From NCBI RefSeq assembly GCF_041346945.1, contig NZ_CP166850.1, forward strand, positions 5,626,501 through 5,690,500: a DNA stretch of 64,000 bases, read 5' to 3'. Shown here piece by piece: positions 10,198-18,586 of the stretch. Source of the DNA: Amycolatopsis sp. cg9. Its GTDB lineage: Bacteria > Actinomycetota > Actinomycetes > Mycobacteriales > Pseudonocardiaceae. How positions within the stretch are numbered: the stretch's first letter is position 1; the number at the start of each line of letters is the position of its first letter. The notes under the pieces were generated by a model. That model was not told the DNA's origin. It worked only from the letters and a program-made list of their open reading frames with translations, and ran no database searches. A program made the position numbers and the translations under genes.

Positions 10198-10497
10198 GTG
10201 GCTGAAACTTCTGAGACCGTGGCCCCCACGTCGTCGCAGCTGAGCGCGGCACGCAAGTTCGTGAAGGCGCACGGCAAGCCGTCCCGCGCGGTGGTGGAGA
10301 ACATCGGCCGGGCGGGCGCCCGCGTCGTGCTCGTCGGCACCGACGGCGCACTCGGCGACGTCGTGGTCCCCTCGGTCGAGACCGGCGAGGCGCTGATCGA
10401 GGCCGTCGAGGACCTCGAAGCCGCTGCCTGGGACGCGGAGACGGTGAACCAGGCGAAGATCGGTCCGGAGCACCGCCGCAAGATGGCGGGCCGGTGA
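10198..10497 (+). CDS. Small conserved-looking protein coupled to ATP-grasp gene
   Basis: A 99-residue soluble protein that I do not recognise. It starts at a GTG after GGGGAC, runs VAETSETVAPTSSQLSAARK, continues with an alternating strand/helix pattern (GRAGARVVLVGTDGALGDVV) and ends in a basic tail. Its stop overlaps the GTG of the following ATP-grasp gene by four bases, so the two are translationally coupled and probably act together. An ATG 105 bases upstream would add a Cys-containing stretch without a suitable ribosome binding site. A perfect AAAGGAGG at 10161-10168 has no start codon at normal distance. Confidence 0.65.
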   Translation: MAETSETVAPTSSQLSAARKFVKAHGKPSRAVVENIGRAGARVVLVGTDGALGDVVVPSVETGEALIEAVEDLEAAAWDAETVNQAKIGPEHRRKMAGR

Positions 10498-11354
10498 GCC
10501 CCACCGCGGTCCTGGTCAGCTGTTCGGAGCTTCCTTCGGGTGACGGCGACGACGACGCCGTGGTGCCGGCGCTGTCCGCGCTGGGCTTCTCGGTGTCGTG
10601 GGCACCGTGGGACTCTTCGTTCGACTTCTCGTCGGCGGACGCGGTGATCCTGCGCGCGACGTGGGACTACGCGTCCCGGCGCCCGGAGTTCCTGGCGTGG
10701 TGCGAATCGGTGCCTTCGCTGCTGAACTCCGCGGATGTCGTCCGGTGGAACACGGACAAGTCGTACCTGGGCGAGCTGCTCGACGCGGGCCTGGCCGTGG
10801 TGCCCACTGCGCTGGTCGCGCCCGGCGACGAGGCTCGTTTCCCGTCGTCGGACTTCGTGGTGAAGCCGTCGGTGGGCGCGGGTTCTCGCGGCGCGGCCCG
10901 GTTCTCTGCGGCGGAGGATGCTTCCGCACACGTGGCCGCCTTGCATGCCGAGGGGCACACGGCGCTGATCCAGCCGTACCAGTCCAGTGTGGACACCGCG
11001 GGCGAGCTGGCTCTGGTCTACCTGGGCGGGATCTACTCGCACGCCTTCTCGAAGGGTGCGATGCTGGGCTCCACAATGGACGCTTCGGGGCTGTACCTGT
11101 CGGAGGAGCTGGCCGCGGCTTCGCCACCGGCGGACGCGGTGGCGCTGGCCGAGGACGTCCTGGACGCGGCTTCGGCGTTGCTGGGGATCCTGCGGGCGGA
11201 GCTGCTGTACGCGCGGGTGGACCTGGTGCGCGGCGCGGACGGGAAGCCGCTGCTGCTGGAGCTGGAGCTGACGGAGCCGTCACTGGGCTTCCGCCAGACG
11301 GACCCGGCCGCGGCGACGCGTTTCGCGTCGGCGGTGCGGCAGCAGCTGGCGTAG
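10494..11354 (+). CDS. ATP-grasp domain protein (RimK/glutathione synthetase-like)
   Basis: Probable carboxylate-amine or carboxylate-thiol ligase of the ATP-grasp fold, forming an acyl-phosphate and then an amide or similar bond. The 286-residue protein has a Rossmann-like N-terminus, the lid strand SDFVVKPSVGAGSRGAARF (near residue 125) with the ATP-contact Lys and a Gly-rich loop, ALIQPYQSSV (near 160), and a C-terminal metal-binding LLLELELTEPSLGF, where Glu replaces the more usual xNxN residue. Substrate is unknown. It is coupled by a GTGA overlap to the small protein upstream. A protein of similar size occupies the equivalent place beside qor in mycobacteria. Confidence 0.75.
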   Translation: MSPTAVLVSCSELPSGDGDDDAVVPALSALGFSVSWAPWDSSFDFSSADAVILRATWDYASRRPEFLAWCESVPSLLNSADVVRWNTDKSYLGELLDAGLAVVPTALVAPGDEARFPSSDFVVKPSVGAGSRGAARFSAAEDASAHVAALHAEGHTALIQPYQSSVDTAGELALVYLGGIYSHAFSKGAMLGSTMDASGLYLSEELAAASPPADAVALAEDVLDAASALLGILRAELLYARVDLVRGADGKPLLLELELTEPSLGFRQTDPAAATRFASAVRQQLA

Positions 11355-11531
11355 TCACCTGGCGGCTCGCTGCACGACGGCGAGCACCAGGGCGACGACC
11401 GCCCCGATCGAGGTCACGGCGATCGAGCCGGTGATCAAATAGAGCCCGCCGATTCCGGTGAGTCCGGCTTTGATCAATTTCCGCAGGCCTCGGGAATCGT
11501 CCCGGCCGGGCGAAAGCTCGCCATTGCCCAC
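11355..11531 (-). CDS. Small one- or two-helix membrane protein (58 aa)
   Basis: A short gene convergent with the ATP-grasp gene. GTG start follows GAGGGG with 7 bases spacing. The product has a charged N-terminus ([20 protein letters not shown]) and a hydrophobic region of about 35 residues ([20 protein letters not shown] onward), ending in QRAAR. Function is unknown. The stop lies directly against the stop of the neighbouring gene. Upstream TAGTAC repeats look like an operator. Confidence 0.6.
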   Translation of the reverse strand: MGNGELSPGRDDSRGLRKLIKAGLTGIGGLYLITGSIAVTSIGAVVALVLAVVQRAAR

Positions 11532-11532
11532 T

Positions 11533-11562
11533 GTACTACCCCTCTCTATGGTGTACTAGTAC
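11533..11562. promoter_or_regulatory. GTACTA/TAGTAC repeat, candidate operator
   Basis: The 5' region of the small membrane protein gene holds GTACTA at 11533-11538 and a perfect palindrome GTACTAGTAC at 11553-11562. Short repeated TAGTAC words of this kind are typical of GntR-type operators. No GntR gene is in the window, so the regulator is unknown. Confidence 0.4.
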
Positions 11563-11632
11563 GCCTGTCTTCAGGGTGCCGCGCGGGGGCGGTGATCGGA
11601 AATGATCTTTGGTGGTGCGGAGGTGTTTCTGC

Positions 11633-12796
11633 TTGCCGGACTTTTCTGCGGATTGTCGATCTTTACCGGGGCTTCCCGAAAAGGCGGCGCTGGGATCGCT
11701 GGCCCGGCGCCGGGACGAAGACCTGCTCGGAGCGCTCCGGCGCGCGGCCGAATCGTCGCCGGGCGGCCCCGCGACCGTGCTCGGCTGCCTCGTCGGACCG
11801 ACCGCTTCCCTGCCGTCGGCCACTCCGGATTCGCGCGCGTACGCGATCTGGGGACTCGTCGTCGACGAAATCGGAAAACTGGGCTCGGTGGTGGAACCGC
11901 GGGAGCACTTCGTCCTGCTGGCGGCGTTCCGGCTGCCGCCCGTTCCGGACAGCGGCTGGGCGTCGACCCTCGGCGAGCGGTTCGGTCAGCTGGCCGAAGT
12001 GCGAGGTCTTTTCGGGGGCCGGAAACCGCTGTCGAACACGCCGATGAACAAGGCCTGGGCCGGCGCGCTCGAGATGCTCGCCGCCGCCGTGGCGGGCAAG
12101 CTCGAGCACCTGAAGGGCGAAGACTGGCTGCCCTACGTCGAAATCGGGCGATCGGCGATGGCGGGGACGTTGCCCGGCGACGCAGACCGGGACGGCTTTC
12201 GCGCGCCGTCCGAAGGCGCGCAGCCGGTGTTCGTGGAGCGGATGCTCGTCACGGTCGTCATGCACCGGCGGACGGCGTTGCGCCGCATCACCGAGCGGGA
12301 CGTCGTTGCTCGGAAGGAAGGTGTCGACGGGTACGACGTCCACGCGGAGACGGGGTGGACCGGGAACCTGGCCGAGCTGCCCGTGGTCGCCCTCTGGAAC
12401 TGCCGCCTGGTCGCGGTGCCCGGCGAGGACCCCGGCGACCCCGTGCTGGCCAGACTGCGCTTCCGGCGGAAGCTGCGGCTGGACGAGCCCTATGCGTTCG
12501 TTTCCGAGGCGCTGGACGGGAAACTCGACGAAGAGCGGAGGTGGATCAGCGTCAAGGTCGATCACCACGGGGTGGCGCCGGGCGGGCTGACGATCCGGGT
12601 CAAATTCGACGAGATGTGCTTGCCGGCGACCTGCTGGTGGTTCGCCGAGCAGCTCGAAGTGGAGCGGCTGCGGCGGCCGGCGGCGGGTGACCCGCGCTCG
12701 CTCGACGTCGGCGACGGGTTCGTGCAGCACACCTTCGAAGGGGGCTGCCAGCCGAGGGAGGAGTACGGGATCGCGTTCCGGTGGCCGCGGGGGTGA
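11633..12796 (+). CDS. Hypothetical protein (387 aa)
   Basis: I do not recognise a family. The TTG start is chosen because GGAGGTG ends 7 bases before it; this gives LPDFSADCRSLPGLPEKAAL at the N-terminus. The protein looks soluble and cytosolic, with no signal or membrane segment, an N-terminal helical half (residues 1-170), and a C-terminal half rich in beta strands and aromatic residues (ELPVVALWNCRLVAVPG, YGIAFRWPRG). The first 100 bases are less GC-rich than the rest. It is followed at once by a stem-loop. No neighbour is coupled to it. Confidence 0.7.
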   Translation: MPDFSADCRSLPGLPEKAALGSLARRRDEDLLGALRRAAESSPGGPATVLGCLVGPTASLPSATPDSRAYAIWGLVVDEIGKLGSVVEPREHFVLLAAFRLPPVPDSGWASTLGERFGQLAEVRGLFGGRKPLSNTPMNKAWAGALEMLAAAVAGKLEHLKGEDWLPYVEIGRSAMAGTLPGDADRDGFRAPSEGAQPVFVERMLVTVVMHRRTALRRITERDVVARKEGVDGYDVHAETGWTGNLAELPVVALWNCRLVAVPGEDPGDPVLARLRFRRKLRLDEPYAFVSEALDGKLDEERRWISVKVDHHGVAPGGLTIRVKFDEMCLPATCWWFAEQLEVERLRRPAAGDPRSLDVGDGFVQHTFEGGCQPREEYGIAFRWPRG

Positions 12797-12800
12797 AAAC

Positions 12801-12827
12801 GAAGCCACATCACGCCAACGTGGCTTC
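12801..12827. terminator. Stem-loop after the 387-aa gene
   Basis: Arms GAAGCCAC (12801-12808) and GTGGCTTC (12820-12827) enclose an 11-base loop, 4 bases after the stop of the plus-strand gene and 37 bases past the end of a possible minus-strand peptide gene. It probably terminates both strands. Confidence 0.6.
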
Positions 12828-12864
12828 ATTCCCTTCCCTGGAGAGCGCCTGGCGCCGAGCCAGA

Positions 12865-12924
12865 TCAGTTGCCGGTGTTGCCGCCGCCTTCGCCGCCGCC
12901 ACCAGCGTGGTCGTGGTGCACCAC
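12865..12924 (-). CDS. Possible 19-residue His/Gly peptide
   Basis: Too short for routine gene calling. On the minus strand GGGAG stands 7 bases before tandem GTG codons that open the frame VVHHDHAGGGGEGGGNTGN followed by TGA. The upstream DNA (12938-12960) is locally AT-rich with a TACATA-like -10 element, and a stem-loop lies 37 bases after the stop. Together these resemble a complete small transcription unit. The HHDH head could bind metal. No modification or export enzyme is adjacent, so a peptide natural product is not supported. It could also be only an untranslated 3' region of the desaturase transcript. Confidence 0.35.
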   Translation of the reverse strand: MVHHDHAGGGGEGGGNTGN

Positions 12925-13010
12925 GCGCTCTCTCCCTCTATGTATTTGTTCGGACGTGCGAGTCACGATCCGCGAGAGAAGATTACCCTGGGTGAACGGT
13001 GGGCCTGCAC

Positions 13011-13928
13011 TCAGGCTCGCTTCGCCGCCAGCCGGTCCGCCCGCGGCCACCGCACGTCCGTCGCCCAGCCCAGCTGCTCGAACGTCCGGATCACCCGTGC
13101 CGAGATATCGACCTGCCCCCGCAGCACCCCGTGCCGAGCGCAAGTCGGGTCCGCGTGGTGCGAGTTGTGCCAGGACTCGCCCATCGAAAGCACCGCCAGC
13201 GGCCAGAAGTTCGCCGCCTTGTCACGGCTCGCGAACGGCCGCTCGCCAATCAGGTGGCACACCGAATTCACCGACCAGGAAACGTGGTGCAGGAACGCGA
13301 TCCGCACCAGCCCGGCCCAGAAGAACGCCGTCACGAAGCCCCACCACGACCACGAAAGCAGCCCGCCCAGGACCGCCGGCAGGGCCAGGCTCAGCGTGAT
13401 CCACAGCCAGAAGTACCGGTTCACCCACCGCAGGTCGTCGTCCGCCACCAGATCCGGGGCGAAGCGGTCCGCGTTGGTCACCTCGCGGCCGAACATCCAG
13501 CCCATGTGCGCGTGCCAGAAGCCGCGCAGCAGTGCTGACGGCGACGTGCCGAACAGCCAGGGGGAGTGCGGGTCGCCCTCGCGGTCGGCGAACGCGTGGT
13601 GGCGGCGGTGGCTGGCCACCCAGAAGATCACCGAACCCTGGACGGCCATGCTGCCCGCGATGGCCAGCGCCACCCGCAGTGGGCGCGAGGCCTTGAACGC
13701 GCCGTGGGTGAAGTAGCGGTGGTAGCCGACCGTCACGCCCAGGGTCGCGAAGACGTAGAACACCGCGGCGAGGATCAGGTCGAGCCAGGTCATGCCCCAG
13801 CCCCAGACCAGCGGGACCGCGACGAGCAGCGCCGCGAACGGCACGAGCAGGAACGTCTTGAGCACGATCATCTCGCCCGTGCCGCGGCGATGGGAGATCA
13901 GCGGCTTCGGGGCGGCGCGCGAGGTCAT
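13011..13928 (-). CDS. Membrane fatty acid (acyl-CoA) desaturase
   Basis: Di-iron membrane enzyme that inserts a cis double bond into acyl chains, probably at delta-9. The 305-residue protein has four or so membrane helices and the three His boxes of the family: HRYFTH (near residue 71), HRRHH (near 108) and HNSHH (near 257). The ATG lacks a strong ribosome binding site but matches the family start. It is a single gene downstream of, and same strand as, ctaA with a 64-base gap, so read-through is possible. An electron donor (ferredoxin or reductase) is not encoded next to it. Confidence 0.9.
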   Translation of the reverse strand: MTSRAAPKPLISHRRGTGEMIVLKTFLLVPFAALLVAVPLVWGWGMTWLDLILAAVFYVFATLGVTVGYHRYFTHGAFKASRPLRVALAIAGSMAVQGSVIFWVASHRRHHAFADREGDPHSPWLFGTSPSALLRGFWHAHMGWMFGREVTNADRFAPDLVADDDLRWVNRYFWLWITLSLALPAVLGGLLSWSWWGFVTAFFWAGLVRIAFLHHVSWSVNSVCHLIGERPFASRDKAANFWPLAVLSMGESWHNSHHADPTCARHGVLRGQVDISARVIRTFEQLGWATDVRWPRADRLAAKRA

Positions 13929-13992
13929 GGCGCGAACAGTAACCCACGGGCGTAAACGGGCACGCCGACGCGGAGTTAAGCCCGCGTTGCGC

Positions 13993-14958
13993 TCAGGCGG
14001 CCGCGAGTTCGCGCGGAGCCGGTTCCAGCGAGACCGCCGGGCCGCGGTCGCGGCTGCCGGTCCACAGGGACGCCGTCGCGACGATGACCGCCATCGCGCC
14101 GAGGACGTGGAACGACACCATCGCCTCCGGCACGCCCAGCGCGTACTGCAGCGAACCGAGACCGCCCTGCGCGAGCGCGACGACCCAGACCACCGTGTAG
14201 CGCTGCCACAGGTTCTTCGGCGCGCCGACGCGCATCAGCTGCAGGCCGAACACCGCGAGCAGCAGCAGGTAGAGCACCAGGAGTCCGCCGTGGACCTGGG
14301 CGAGCGCCTCGACCGGGGCGTTCAGGCGGTGGGTGTTGATGTCGCCGCTGTGCGGGCCGGCGCCGGTGACCGTGGTGCCCGCCGCGAGGACGAGCCACAT
14401 CACGACGGCGAGCGCGACCAGGATGCCCCGGCCGGAAGCGGGGACCAGCGGCCGCGCGGGCTCGTCGCCCTCGCGGAAAGCGCGCAGCAGCAGGACGGCG
14501 AGCCAGACGAGCGGGGTCGTGGCGAGGAAGTGGATCGCGACCGTCCACCACTCCAGCTTCGCGAGCACGGTGAGGCCGCCGACGACGGCCTGCAGCACGA
14601 CGCCGCCGGGCATCGTCCAGGCGAGTTTCACCAGGCGCTTGCGGCCCGGGTGGTCGATCTGCACGCGCCACGCGGTGACGACGGCGACGGCGGCGACCAG
14701 GATGACCACTCCGGTGAGCAGCCGGTTGCCGAACTCGATCCACTGGTTGAGCGCGTCGATGCCGGAGTCGTGCTTCGGCACGAGGCTGCCGGCGACGCAC
14801 TGCGGCCAGGTCGGGCAGCCGAGCCCGGACCCGGTGACGCGCACGATGGACCCGGTGACGCCGATCAGCGCCTGCGCGAGGACCGCGGCGATCCCGACGG
14901 CCCGCTGCACGGCGGCGGACGGAAACGGCAGACGGGCGACGAGGCTGGTGAACGGCAC
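13993..14958 (-). CDS. ctaA: Haem A synthase
   Basis: COX15/CtaA membrane oxygenase that converts haem O to haem A for the aa3 terminal oxidase. The 321-residue protein has eight predicted helices with the conserved extracytoplasmic Cys-containing loop RVTGSGLGCPTWPQC (near residue 45), the first haem His pair region (NQWIEFGNRLLTG and AIHFLATTPLVW) and the second (NTHRLNAPVEALAQVHGGLL; VSFHVLGAM). It starts with GTG. It is separated from the ABC permease gene upstream by a 160-base gap holding a perfect palindrome, so it probably has its own promoter. Confidence 0.93.
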   Translation of the reverse strand: MPFTSLVARLPFPSAAVQRAVGIAAVLAQALIGVTGSIVRVTGSGLGCPTWPQCVAGSLVPKHDSGIDALNQWIEFGNRLLTGVVILVAAVAVVTAWRVQIDHPGRKRLVKLAWTMPGGVVLQAVVGGLTVLAKLEWWTVAIHFLATTPLVWLAVLLLRAFREGDEPARPLVPASGRGILVALAVVMWLVLAAGTTVTGAGPHSGDINTHRLNAPVEALAQVHGGLLVLYLLLLAVFGLQLMRVGAPKNLWQRYTVVWVVALAQGGLGSLQYALGVPEAMVSFHVLGAMAVIVATASLWTGSRDRGPAVSLEPAPRELAAA

Positions 14959-15060
14959 CCAACGATGGTAGAGCGCACCGAAACGCGGCTTTCGGCAGGT
15001 CCCGGCGCCCAGAACGGCGCCGCGGCCGCAAGGGACCTAGGTCACGCGCGCCCCGGGACT

Positions 15061-15102
15061 CGTGAGTGTTCAGGGCGGTTAGAACCGCCCTGAACACTCA
15101 CG
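15061..15102. terminator. Perfect 20-bp inverted repeat
   Basis: Arms CGTGAGTGTTCAGGGCGGTT (15061-15080) and its exact reverse complement (15083-15102) meet over a two-base centre. It lies 17 bases past the end of the ABC permease gene and upstream of ctaA on the same strand, so it most likely ends the mptB-ABC transcript before ctaA. Confidence 0.7.
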
Positions 15103-15118
15103 ACAACCTGCGCCGGAC

Positions 15119-15901
15119 TCAGGTGAGTTTCGTGGTCCGCGAGGCCAGCCCGCCCGCCAGCAGTGCCCAGACGGCCAGGACCGCGAGAGGACCGGGCGCG
15201 AACGACCCATCCACCAACGCCGCCCGCATGCCCTCCGCCAGGGCTCCCGAAGGGAGCAGCTCGACGACCGTCGCCAGCCCCGGAGGCAGCGACGACGGCG
15301 CCAGCAGGATGCCGCCCGCCAGTAGCAGCACGAACCACACCACGTTCGCCAGCGCCAGCACCGCTTCCGCGCGCAAAGCGCCGCCCAAAAGAACCCCGAG
15401 CGCCCCGAACGCCAACGTCCCCAGCACCAGCAGCAGCACCGCCGAGAACAGGCCGGAGAGCGAGGGCGACCACCCCAGGAAGGCCGCCACCACGCCGATG
15501 ATCACCGACTGCAGCGCCACCACCAGGAGAGCAGCCGCAAGGCGGCCGGCCACCAGCAGCCACCGCGGCAACGCCGTCGCCGACAGCCGCTTCAGCACCC
15601 CGTAGCGCCGGTCGAAGCCCAGCGCGATCGCCTGGCCCGTGAACGCCGACGACATCACCGCCAGCGCCAGGATCCGGGGCGTGATCCAGTCCACTTTGGA
15701 CGTCGAGCCCAGCGACGACGCGGGCAGGATGTCCAGCAGCGACAACCCGATCAGCAACGCCAGCGGGATGAGCAGCGTGAGCAGCACCTGCTCGCCGTGG
15801 CGCAGCGTCAGGCTCGCCTCGACGCGGGCGTGCGTCCGCAGCATCCGGCCCAGGGAGCCGCGGCCGGGGGCCGGGGTGAACGTCCCAGGAGCGAAAGTCA
15901 T
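15119..15901 (-). CDS. ABC-2 type exporter permease
   Basis: Membrane subunit of an ABC-2 exporter, 260 residues, with six predicted helices (for example LLTLLIPLALLIGLSLL near residue 40 and VLALANVVWFVLLLAGGILL near 175). The N-terminal arm RMLRTHARVEASLTLRHGEQ is typical of the class. Its ATG overlaps the stop of the ATPase gene (ATGA), so the two subunits are made together. Mycobacteria carry an equivalent, functionally undefined pair beside ctaA. The cargo is unknown; a link to cell envelope or haem/cytochrome assembly is suggested only by neighbourhood. Confidence 0.85.
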   Translation of the reverse strand: MTFAPGTFTPAPGRGSLGRMLRTHARVEASLTLRHGEQVLLTLLIPLALLIGLSLLDILPASSLGSTSKVDWITPRILALAVMSSAFTGQAIALGFDRRYGVLKRLSATALPRWLLVAGRLAAALLVVALQSVIIGVVAAFLGWSPSLSGLFSAVLLLVLGTLAFGALGVLLGGALRAEAVLALANVVWFVLLLAGGILLAPSSLPPGLATVVELLPSGALAEGMRAALVDGSFAPGPLAVLAVWALLAGGLASRTTKLT

Positions 15902-16824
15902 GCCCGCAGCTCCCGTCCGGTCAGCTCGAGGAAGACCTCTTCGAGCGTTCGCTTGCCCACCTGCAGCTCCTCGGGCAGCACGCCCTGCTGCGCGCACCAC
16001 GCCGTGACCGTCGAGACCACCTGCGGGTCGATCGAACCGACCACCACGTACGTCCCGGGCGCCGACTCGCGGACCGTGTAGCCCTCCGGCAGCGCCGCCG
16101 TCAGCAACGCCGTGTCGAGCCTCGTGCGGGCCTTGAAGCGCAGCCCGGCCGCGCCGGTTTCGTCCGTCGTCAACGACTGGGGAGCCCCGGAGACGACGAC
16201 CTTGCCGTGGTCGACGATCACCACCGTGTCGGCCAGCGCCTCCGCCTCCTCCATCAGGTGCGTGGTCAGCAGCACCGAGACGCCGTCGCGGCGCAGGGCC
16301 GCCAGCAGGTCCCACACCAGGCGGCGCGCTTGCGGGTCCATGCCCGCCGTCGGCTCGTCGAGGAACACCAGCTCGGGGCGGCCGATCAGGGCGCACGCCA
16401 GTGACAGCCGCTGCTGCTGGCCGCCGGAGAGGCGCTTGAACGGGGTGCGGCGCACCGACGACAACCCGAGGGTCTCCAGGAGCCAGGCCGGGTCCAGCGG
16501 GGACGCCGCGCAGGAAGCCACCAGGCGCAGCATCTCGTCGGCGCGGACGCCGGGGTACGCGCCGCCGCCCTGGGGCATGATCCCGACGCGGGGGCGCAGC
16601 GCCGCGGACTCGCGCACGGGGTCGAGGCCGAGCACGCGCACCTCGCCCGCGTCAGGCTTCAGGAAGCCTTCGCAGACCTCGACGGTGGTGGTCTTGCCGG
16701 CCCCGTTCGGGCCGAGCAGGGCGAGCAGGCCGCCGCGCTCCATCCGCAGGTCGAGACCGTCGACCGCGCGGGTGGAGCCGTAGCTTTTGACCAGCCCGGT
16801 GATCTCGACGGCGGGGGCACTCAC
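15898..16824 (-). CDS. ABC exporter ATP-binding subunit
   Basis: ATPase partner of the adjacent permease, 308 residues. It has Walker A GPNGAGKTTTVEVCEG (near residue 37), Q-loop region MPQGGGAYPG, signature LSGGQQQRLSLA (near 135), Walker B LVFLDEPTAGMDPQARR and switch His in LLTTHLMEEAEALAD. The C-terminal 90 residues form the extension seen in drug-resistance-type (DrrA-like) ATPases. It starts at GTG 6 bases after the mptB stop, placing it in the mptB operon. Confidence 0.9.
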   Translation of the reverse strand: MSAPAVEITGLVKSYGSTRAVDGLDLRMERGGLLALLGPNGAGKTTTVEVCEGFLKPDAGEVRVLGLDPVRESAALRPRVGIMPQGGGAYPGVRADEMLRLVASCAASPLDPAWLLETLGLSSVRRTPFKRLSGGQQQRLSLACALIGRPELVFLDEPTAGMDPQARRLVWDLLAALRRDGVSVLLTTHLMEEAEALADTVVIVDHGKVVVSGAPQSLTTDETGAAGLRFKARTRLDTALLTAALPEGYTVRESAPGTYVVVGSIDPQVVSTVTAWCAQQGVLPEELQVGKRTLEEVFLELTGRELRA

Positions 16825-16830
16825 ATCGGG

Positions 16831-18489
16831 TCACGATACGGCGTCGGCCCGCGCGGGCAGCCGCGGGGACGGCCTGGAGAGCAGCACGGGCGCCAGCCGC
16901 CGCACGATCAGCATCCCGCCGCCGCAGACGACGATCGCCGCGACGTAGGCGAACGGCAGCACGTACGGGCGGCCGTCGAAGGTGCTGCCGGTGGGCGGGA
17001 GCAGGAACGGCAGCGCCGCGCTGACCACCGTCGCGGCCACCCGGAAGCGGGACGTCCCGGCCGCGGCGGCCAGCGGGATCACCGCCCACAGCAGGTACCA
17101 CGGCTGCAGGTTGATCTGCAGGATCATCACCGCGCCCAGCGACACGCCCAGCCCGATGATCGGCCGGTAGCGCCACTTGAAGCTGTCCCACAGGAACTTG
17201 AAGGTGATGGCGACGGCGACGAGGTAGCCGAGCGCCCCGAGGATCGGCACCAGGGCGCTGGTGTGGTTGCCGAGCCCGAGCGCGATGCCCAGGACACCGG
17301 ACAGGTTGGCCAGCTCGGCGGTGGGGGAGATCCAGGAGCGGACCAGGCCGGGGGTGTTGAACGTCGCCCCGAACCAGCCGAAGCCGAGCCCGGTGCCGAA
17401 GCAGACGGCGACCAGCACGACGCCGAACCACGCGGCCATCGGCGCGCCCGCCAGGAACAGGTCCTTCAGCCGGCCGTGCCAGCGCCGCGCGACCATCACG
17501 GCGAAGAACGGCAGCGCGAACACCGCGGGCAGCTTCACCGCCACACCGAGCGTGATGATCGCCACCCCGAGCCCGATGTAGAGCAGTTCGCCCCGCGCCA
17601 GCGGCGGGGGCGTGTCGCCCTTCACCCGGATCGGCAGCTTCCGGATGCCCACCTCCAGCCCGGCGAGCATCAGGCCGACCGCGAGCGCGTCGTTGTGGGC
17701 GCCGGCGACGAAGTGGAAGATCAGCAGCGGGTTCAGCGCGCCGAGCCACAGCGCGGTCGCGGGCTGGACCCCGAACCGGCGCGCCAGCCGCGGCAGCGCC
17801 CAGACGATGAGGACGACGCCGGCCAGCGCGAGCACGCGCTGCAGCAGCACGCCGACCGCGATGCTGTTGCCCGCCAGGGGCGCCAGCCAGCCGCCGAGGC
17901 GCAGCACCAGCGGCCCGTACGGCGCCGGCGTCTCGCGCCACATGTTGGAGACGCCCGACGTGTACGGGTCGGCGACGCCGAGCGCCTGCGCCGGGCCGAG
18001 CACGTACGGGTCCATCCCGCGGTGCACGATCTCGCTCTGCGCGAGGTAGCTGTAGACGTCGCGGGAGAACAGCGGCGGGATCACCAGCAGCGGCAGCACC
18101 CACAGCGCGATGGTGCGCGCGAGCTGGCCCTGCGACGCGAGCCGGGCGCGGTCGGGGCGGGCGAACCGGCCGAGCATCAGCCAGCTCAGCACCAGGATGC
18201 CCATCCCGGAGATGGCGATGGCCAGCGACACCGTCGGGATCCGGGTGAACAGCCGCAGCACCGGGATCTCCTGCACCGGGTTGATCACCGGGGCGGCGCC
18301 GGCGCCGAGCGAGCCGAGCGCGAGGAAGAGCGAGCCGACCGTGCCGAACCGGCGCACGACGTTCAGCCCGCGCTGCTCGTCGGCCTCGAGGGGGAGCGGT
18401 TCGCGGGGGTGGACGGGCGAAAGCGTCACGGGGTGGGCACGTTCGGTCGCGATCACCGTCGCCTGCTGATCCTGTTCACCCACTGCCAC
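16831..18489 (-). CDS. mptB: Polyprenyl-phosphate-mannose alpha-1,6-mannosyltransferase MptB type
   Basis: GT-C integral membrane glycosyltransferase of the MptA/MptB group, which in corynebacteria and mycobacteria builds the alpha-1,6-mannan core of lipomannan from polyprenyl-phosphate mannose outside the membrane. The roughly 552-residue protein has about 13 helices and the family's first extracellular loop FSRDVYSYLAQSEIVHRGMD (near residue 140) with the conserved Asp. The start is uncertain: GTGs at 18489 and 18483 both lack a clear ribosome site. It diverges from sufR exactly as Rv1459c diverges from Rv1460 in M. tuberculosis, and it leads the operon with the ABC exporter. Confidence 0.85.
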   Translation of the reverse strand: MAVGEQDQQATVIATERAHPVTLSPVHPREPLPLEADEQRGLNVVRRFGTVGSLFLALGSLGAGAAPVINPVQEIPVLRLFTRIPTVSLAIAISGMGILVLSWLMLGRFARPDRARLASQGQLARTIALWVLPLLVIPPLFSRDVYSYLAQSEIVHRGMDPYVLGPAQALGVADPYTSGVSNMWRETPAPYGPLVLRLGGWLAPLAGNSIAVGVLLQRVLALAGVVLIVWALPRLARRFGVQPATALWLGALNPLLIFHFVAGAHNDALAVGLMLAGLEVGIRKLPIRVKGDTPPPLARGELLYIGLGVAIITLGVAVKLPAVFALPFFAVMVARRWHGRLKDLFLAGAPMAAWFGVVLVAVCFGTGLGFGWFGATFNTPGLVRSWISPTAELANLSGVLGIALGLGNHTSALVPILGALGYLVAVAITFKFLWDSFKWRYRPIIGLGVSLGAVMILQINLQPWYLLWAVIPLAAAAGTSRFRVAATVVSAALPFLLPPTGSTFDGRPYVLPFAYVAAIVVCGGGMLIVRRLAPVLLSRPSPRLPARADAVS

Positions 18490-18571
18490 GGATGCAGGGT
18501 ATCGGTCCGCCCCGGAGTGAGTCGGGTCACTGCCGGACACCCCGCCTTTGCCGACCGCGGGGAAATAAGAC

Positions 18572-18586
18572 ACACTTGTGTTGTGA
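18572..18586. promoter_or_regulatory. SufR operator (ACACT-N5-TGTGA)
   Basis: ACACT at 18572-18576 and TGTGA at 18582-18586 are separated by five bases. As I recall the literature, this is the inverted repeat reported for M. tuberculosis SufR upstream of its suf operon. Here the right half-site contains the GTG start codon of sufR. A TAAGAC -10-like box at 18566-18571 would give a nearly leaderless transcript, so bound SufR would sit on the transcription start. Confidence 0.65.

Noticed and set aside
15119..16396. Single fused ABC protein from one long minus-strand frame
   Set aside because: The permease starts at 15901 with an ATGA overlap. The upstream part of that frame is a shadow of the ATPase gene, which is read in another phase.
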